A DNA stretch of 64,000 bases, taken from assembly GCF_000687475.1 (NCBI RefSeq), contig NC_057319.1:3896001-3960000 (forward strand), in the 5' to 3' direction. Source of the DNA: Ustilaginoidea virens (taxonomy: Eukaryota > Ascomycota > Sordariomycetes > Hypocreales > Clavicipitaceae). The translations under genes were made by a program, and so were the position numbers. Below, piece by piece: positions 61,269-64,000 of the stretch. Numbering within the stretch: position 1 is the stretch's first letter; each line of letters begins with the position of its first letter. The notes below the pieces were generated by a model. It was given only the letters and a program-made list of their open reading frames with translations. It searched no databases and was not told where the DNA came from.

Positions 61269-64000
61269 ATGTTCCAGGTCAGTTCTTCTTCTTTTCTCTC
61301 TCCAACCCGCCCGCCCCCCCTTTTGCCCTCTTTTGCCGCACCTCCGGGCAATGCTGACTGACCCCTCCGTGCCAATGCAACCAGAGAATCCGAGGGGCCA
61401 TCGACCGCACCATTGCCGAGGAGCAGGCCCGCCAAAAGTCCTCCGCCGACAGCGCGACGCCCTCGCGGTCCGGCTCGACTTCGTCCCGCAGGAGCGACGC
61501 CAACGCGTCCGGCAGGCGGCATCGCGCCAACAAGCCCTCGGCCGATGCGGCCGACGCCGGCGCCGGCGCAACCAACCCCGACCCGGCCGTCTTCGAGGCA
61601 GCCTTTGTCATTGACGACAGCGACGTCCCAAGCCGCTCGGAGACCCCCGCTCCTCCTCCGCCGCCTCCCGAGAAGGACGGGCCCCAAAGTAACGGATCGT
61701 CGGCGCAGAGAGAGCCCGCCGGGCAGGAAAACGCCCAACTGGGAAACAGTCCGGCCAAGGACAAGGAGGATGGAGACGACAAGGCCACGTCGGCGGGTGG
61801 CAGGGCGCCAGCTGCTGCGCCCTCCCCCCCTGAGCTGAGCCCTGAAATCAGACAGAGGCTGAGAAAGCTGGAGAAGCTGGAGGCTACGTATCCGGAACTC
61901 TTACGGTCGTATCGAGTCGCTCATAAGCGCGCAACCGCCATCGAACCGTTCGAAAAGGCCCTCCGCGAACATACCCCTCTAACCTCCATCAGCGACCCGG
62001 ATGCCCTCGTCGAGTATCTCAACCAGCTGAATCTGCGAGGCGACATGGTCATGGACGAGCTGAAGAAGGTTTCGGCCGACAAGGCCGACTTGAAGAGGAA
62101 GCATGCCGAGGCGGAAGAAAAATGGAAGGGAGCAAAGGAGGAGCTGGATGCGCTGAGAGCTGCCAGGCCTCCTGAATCGACAGCCATGGCAGAACCGGCC
62201 AGCGGGCGGACGTCGATTGAGCCGGCGGTTCGCGCTAGCACCAGCACCGCACCGGAAAAGGCCAAGTCGCCCGTTGCAGCCGTCATTGGTATGTTCTCTC
62301 CCAGGCTAAAGGCCCAAAACGAAGACATCAAGGGCCAGCCGGCCAGCGAGGACTTTTTTTCGTACGACCAAGAGGTGCCTCAGTTACAGGCCGAACTCTC
62401 GCTCAAAGCGCAAGAGATACAGCAGCTCAAGAGCAGAATCGAGGACCTGCAGCAGGAGCTCTCCGTCGCGAAAGAAAACAGCGCTGGGTTGGCGGAAAAC
62501 TTGGAAAGGACGTCGCGGGAGTTGAGCGAGTCTCGCGATGCCGCAGGCTCCCAGGACTCCCTGCAAGCGCAGCTCGACGAGCGAAACAACCGAATCAAGT
62601 CGCTGACGGGGGAACTCAGTGCCGCGCAGTCGCAGCTTCAATCTATGCAAGACCGGATGGAAAGGGATGGGGAAAACCATGCATCACGCGTCGAGGAGAT
62701 GGAGGCTTCCCTGGCCAAATCTGACAAGAAGGCGCTGGAATTAGACGCAGAGCTGGCCAAGGCCAACAATGCCAAGGCCGCGTCCAAAAAAATTGCCGAC
62801 AACCTTGTTACACAAATAGCAGTGCTCGAAAAGGAAAAATCGGAAAGCTTGGCGAGAATCGGGGAGCTCGCCAACAAGATTGACTCGGCGCCTTCCGCAG
62901 CGGCAGCTGCCGCCACCACCACCACGACGTCTGGCCTGGCCGCCGCAGCGACGACGGGATCCTCCAAGAAGAAGAATAACAAAAAGAAGAAGGGCAAGGG
63001 TGGCTCGACAGCGGCGGCCACTCCGGCGGCAGCTAAAGAGGAAGACGCAAGCAAAGAAGGCTCAGCCGAGGCCGAAACCGTCGCCAAGCTCAGGGCCGAG
63101 GTGGAAGCAAAGGACAGGGAAATCGAAAGGCTGTCCAAAAAGCGCAAGACGGAGGAGGACTTGAGGGAGGAAGTCGAAAACTTGCAAGAAAACCTGCTGA
63201 GCATTGGACAAGACCACGTCGAGGCCAAGGATAGGATCAAGGAGCTGGAGGCGAAAAAGACCCAACTCCAAGAGCGGATTGCCGAGCTGCAAGGCGAGAT
63301 TGGCGCCTCTGCGTCCAACGCGACGGAAAACACGAGGGCCAAGGACGAATTCGACGCTCTGCAAAGGGACCACGACGACTTGAGGGCCAAATTTGCCGCG
63401 CTGCAACATGACCTCGGTGCAGCTCAGCAGCTCGCGCACACGCGGTTCAAGGACCTAAGCGAACTACGCGAGTACTTGCAAAAAGTACAGCCGGAGCTTC
63501 AGAGGCTGCTGCAAGAGTCGGCGGAACTCGAGAAGACCAAGGAAGAGCTGGCGACCAAGGTCAAGGAGCTCAGGGGGGTAGAGAAGAGGGAGTCTGACTT
63601 GAGGCGCGACGTCGGCAAAGCTCAGCAACTGGCGTCGGAGCGGGAGAGGGAGATGAAGAAGCTGCAGGAAAAGCTCAAGTCGGAAGGCATCAGCAGGCAA
63701 AAGGCGGAAGAGGGAAGGCGCACGGCCGAGAGAGACTTGAGACGGGTCGAGGCAGACAAGATTGAGCTGAGCGCCAAGGCGGAAAAGGGGGAGCGCGAGC
63801 TGGCAAGGACGCAAGACGAGCTCCACAAACTACGGGGCCGGGTGCAAGAGCTGGAGGAGCAAGCGCACCGGCTCCGGAGGGAGAAGGCGGCGGCGGCGGA
63901 GGAGGCCGAGTTCAAGACGCAGCAGTACGCCACGGCGCAGGGCTTGCTGAGCAGCATGCGGGACCAGGCGACGGAGATGGCGGTCCAGCTCAAGGAGGCC
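61269..64000 (+). CDS. Golgin of the Imh1 / GRIP-domain type, 3' end beyond the window
   Basis: Exon 1 is only ATG TTC CAG (61269-61277); after a GTCAGT...ACCAG intron the frame runs from 61385 to the window end without a stop (875 residues visible). The start MFQ|RIRGAIDRTIAEEQARQK and the block RKLEKLEATYPELL...EPFEKALREHTPLTSISDP...LNLRGDMVMDEL (about residues 161-232) are typical of fungal golgins annotated as Imh1 or GRIP-domain proteins, which tether vesicles at the trans-Golgi. Long heptad-rich coiled coils follow (about 335-502 and 560 onward), separated by an Ala/Thr/Lys-rich linker (about 505-560). The GRIP domain, which would confirm Arl1 binding, would lie beyond the window. Confidence 0.82.

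Overview
The window is nuclear DNA of a filamentous ascomycete (Pezizomycotina, most likely Sordariomycetes; Hypocreales is a guess). The evidence is genes with many short GT-AG introns and CTRAY-like branch points, a Zn2Cys6 regulator of the NirA type, a BtgC-type glucanase, and an LTR retrotransposon damaged almost only by C-to-T/G-to-A changes, the mark of repeat-induced point mutation (RIP). Most genes are split, so exon joins below were worked out by hand from splice signals, reading phase and family motifs. There are no operons.

Layout. 1-1560 (-): 5' part of a BtgC-like membrane beta-1,3-glucanase, cut by the window edge. 3908-6601 (+): Zn2Cys6 regulator whose zinc cluster is split by an intron. 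7178-7257 (+): intron-containing tRNA-Gly(GCC). 7977-11184 (+): SF1 helicase of the ZNFX1/Hrr1/SAD-3 kind. 12102-14512 (+): SAGA subunit SPT8. 16106-16456 (+): small hypothetical protein. 17369-17938 (-): four-exon small secreted protein with a beta/gamma-crystallin-like pattern. 21068-23011 (-): C2H2 zinc-finger regulator. 23-41 kb: gene-poor, rich in simple repeats, and holding a 6.56-kb RIP-inactivated Copia element (27592-34153) that carries a 736-bp nested insertion. 41163-42479 (-): PEX16. 43087-46259 (-): NirA/NIT4-like Zn2Cys6 regulator. 48273-49808 (-): Brl1/Brr6-type nuclear envelope protein, divergent from 50320-51778 (+) IWS1/SPN1. 54278-58647 (+): SR-protein kinase (SRPK/Sky1/Dsk1) with a probable 2.3-kb first intron. 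59492-60817 (-): lunapark (LNP1), divergent from 61269-64000 (+), a golgin of the Imh1 kind that runs off the window.

The genes are mainly conserved housekeeping functions (transcription elongation and SAGA, splicing-factor kinase, ER, Golgi and peroxisome biogenesis, cell wall). Three parts look accessory: the crystallin-like secreted protein, the gene-poor RIP region, and perhaps the ZNFX1-like helicase, whose family acts in small-RNA silencing. The points most worth following are the precise nested insertion inside the dead Copia element, two identical 18-bp palindromes on either side of that element with many half-site copies across the window, the secreted protein that is too fragmented for simple ORF calling, and the unusual leader of the helicase gene.
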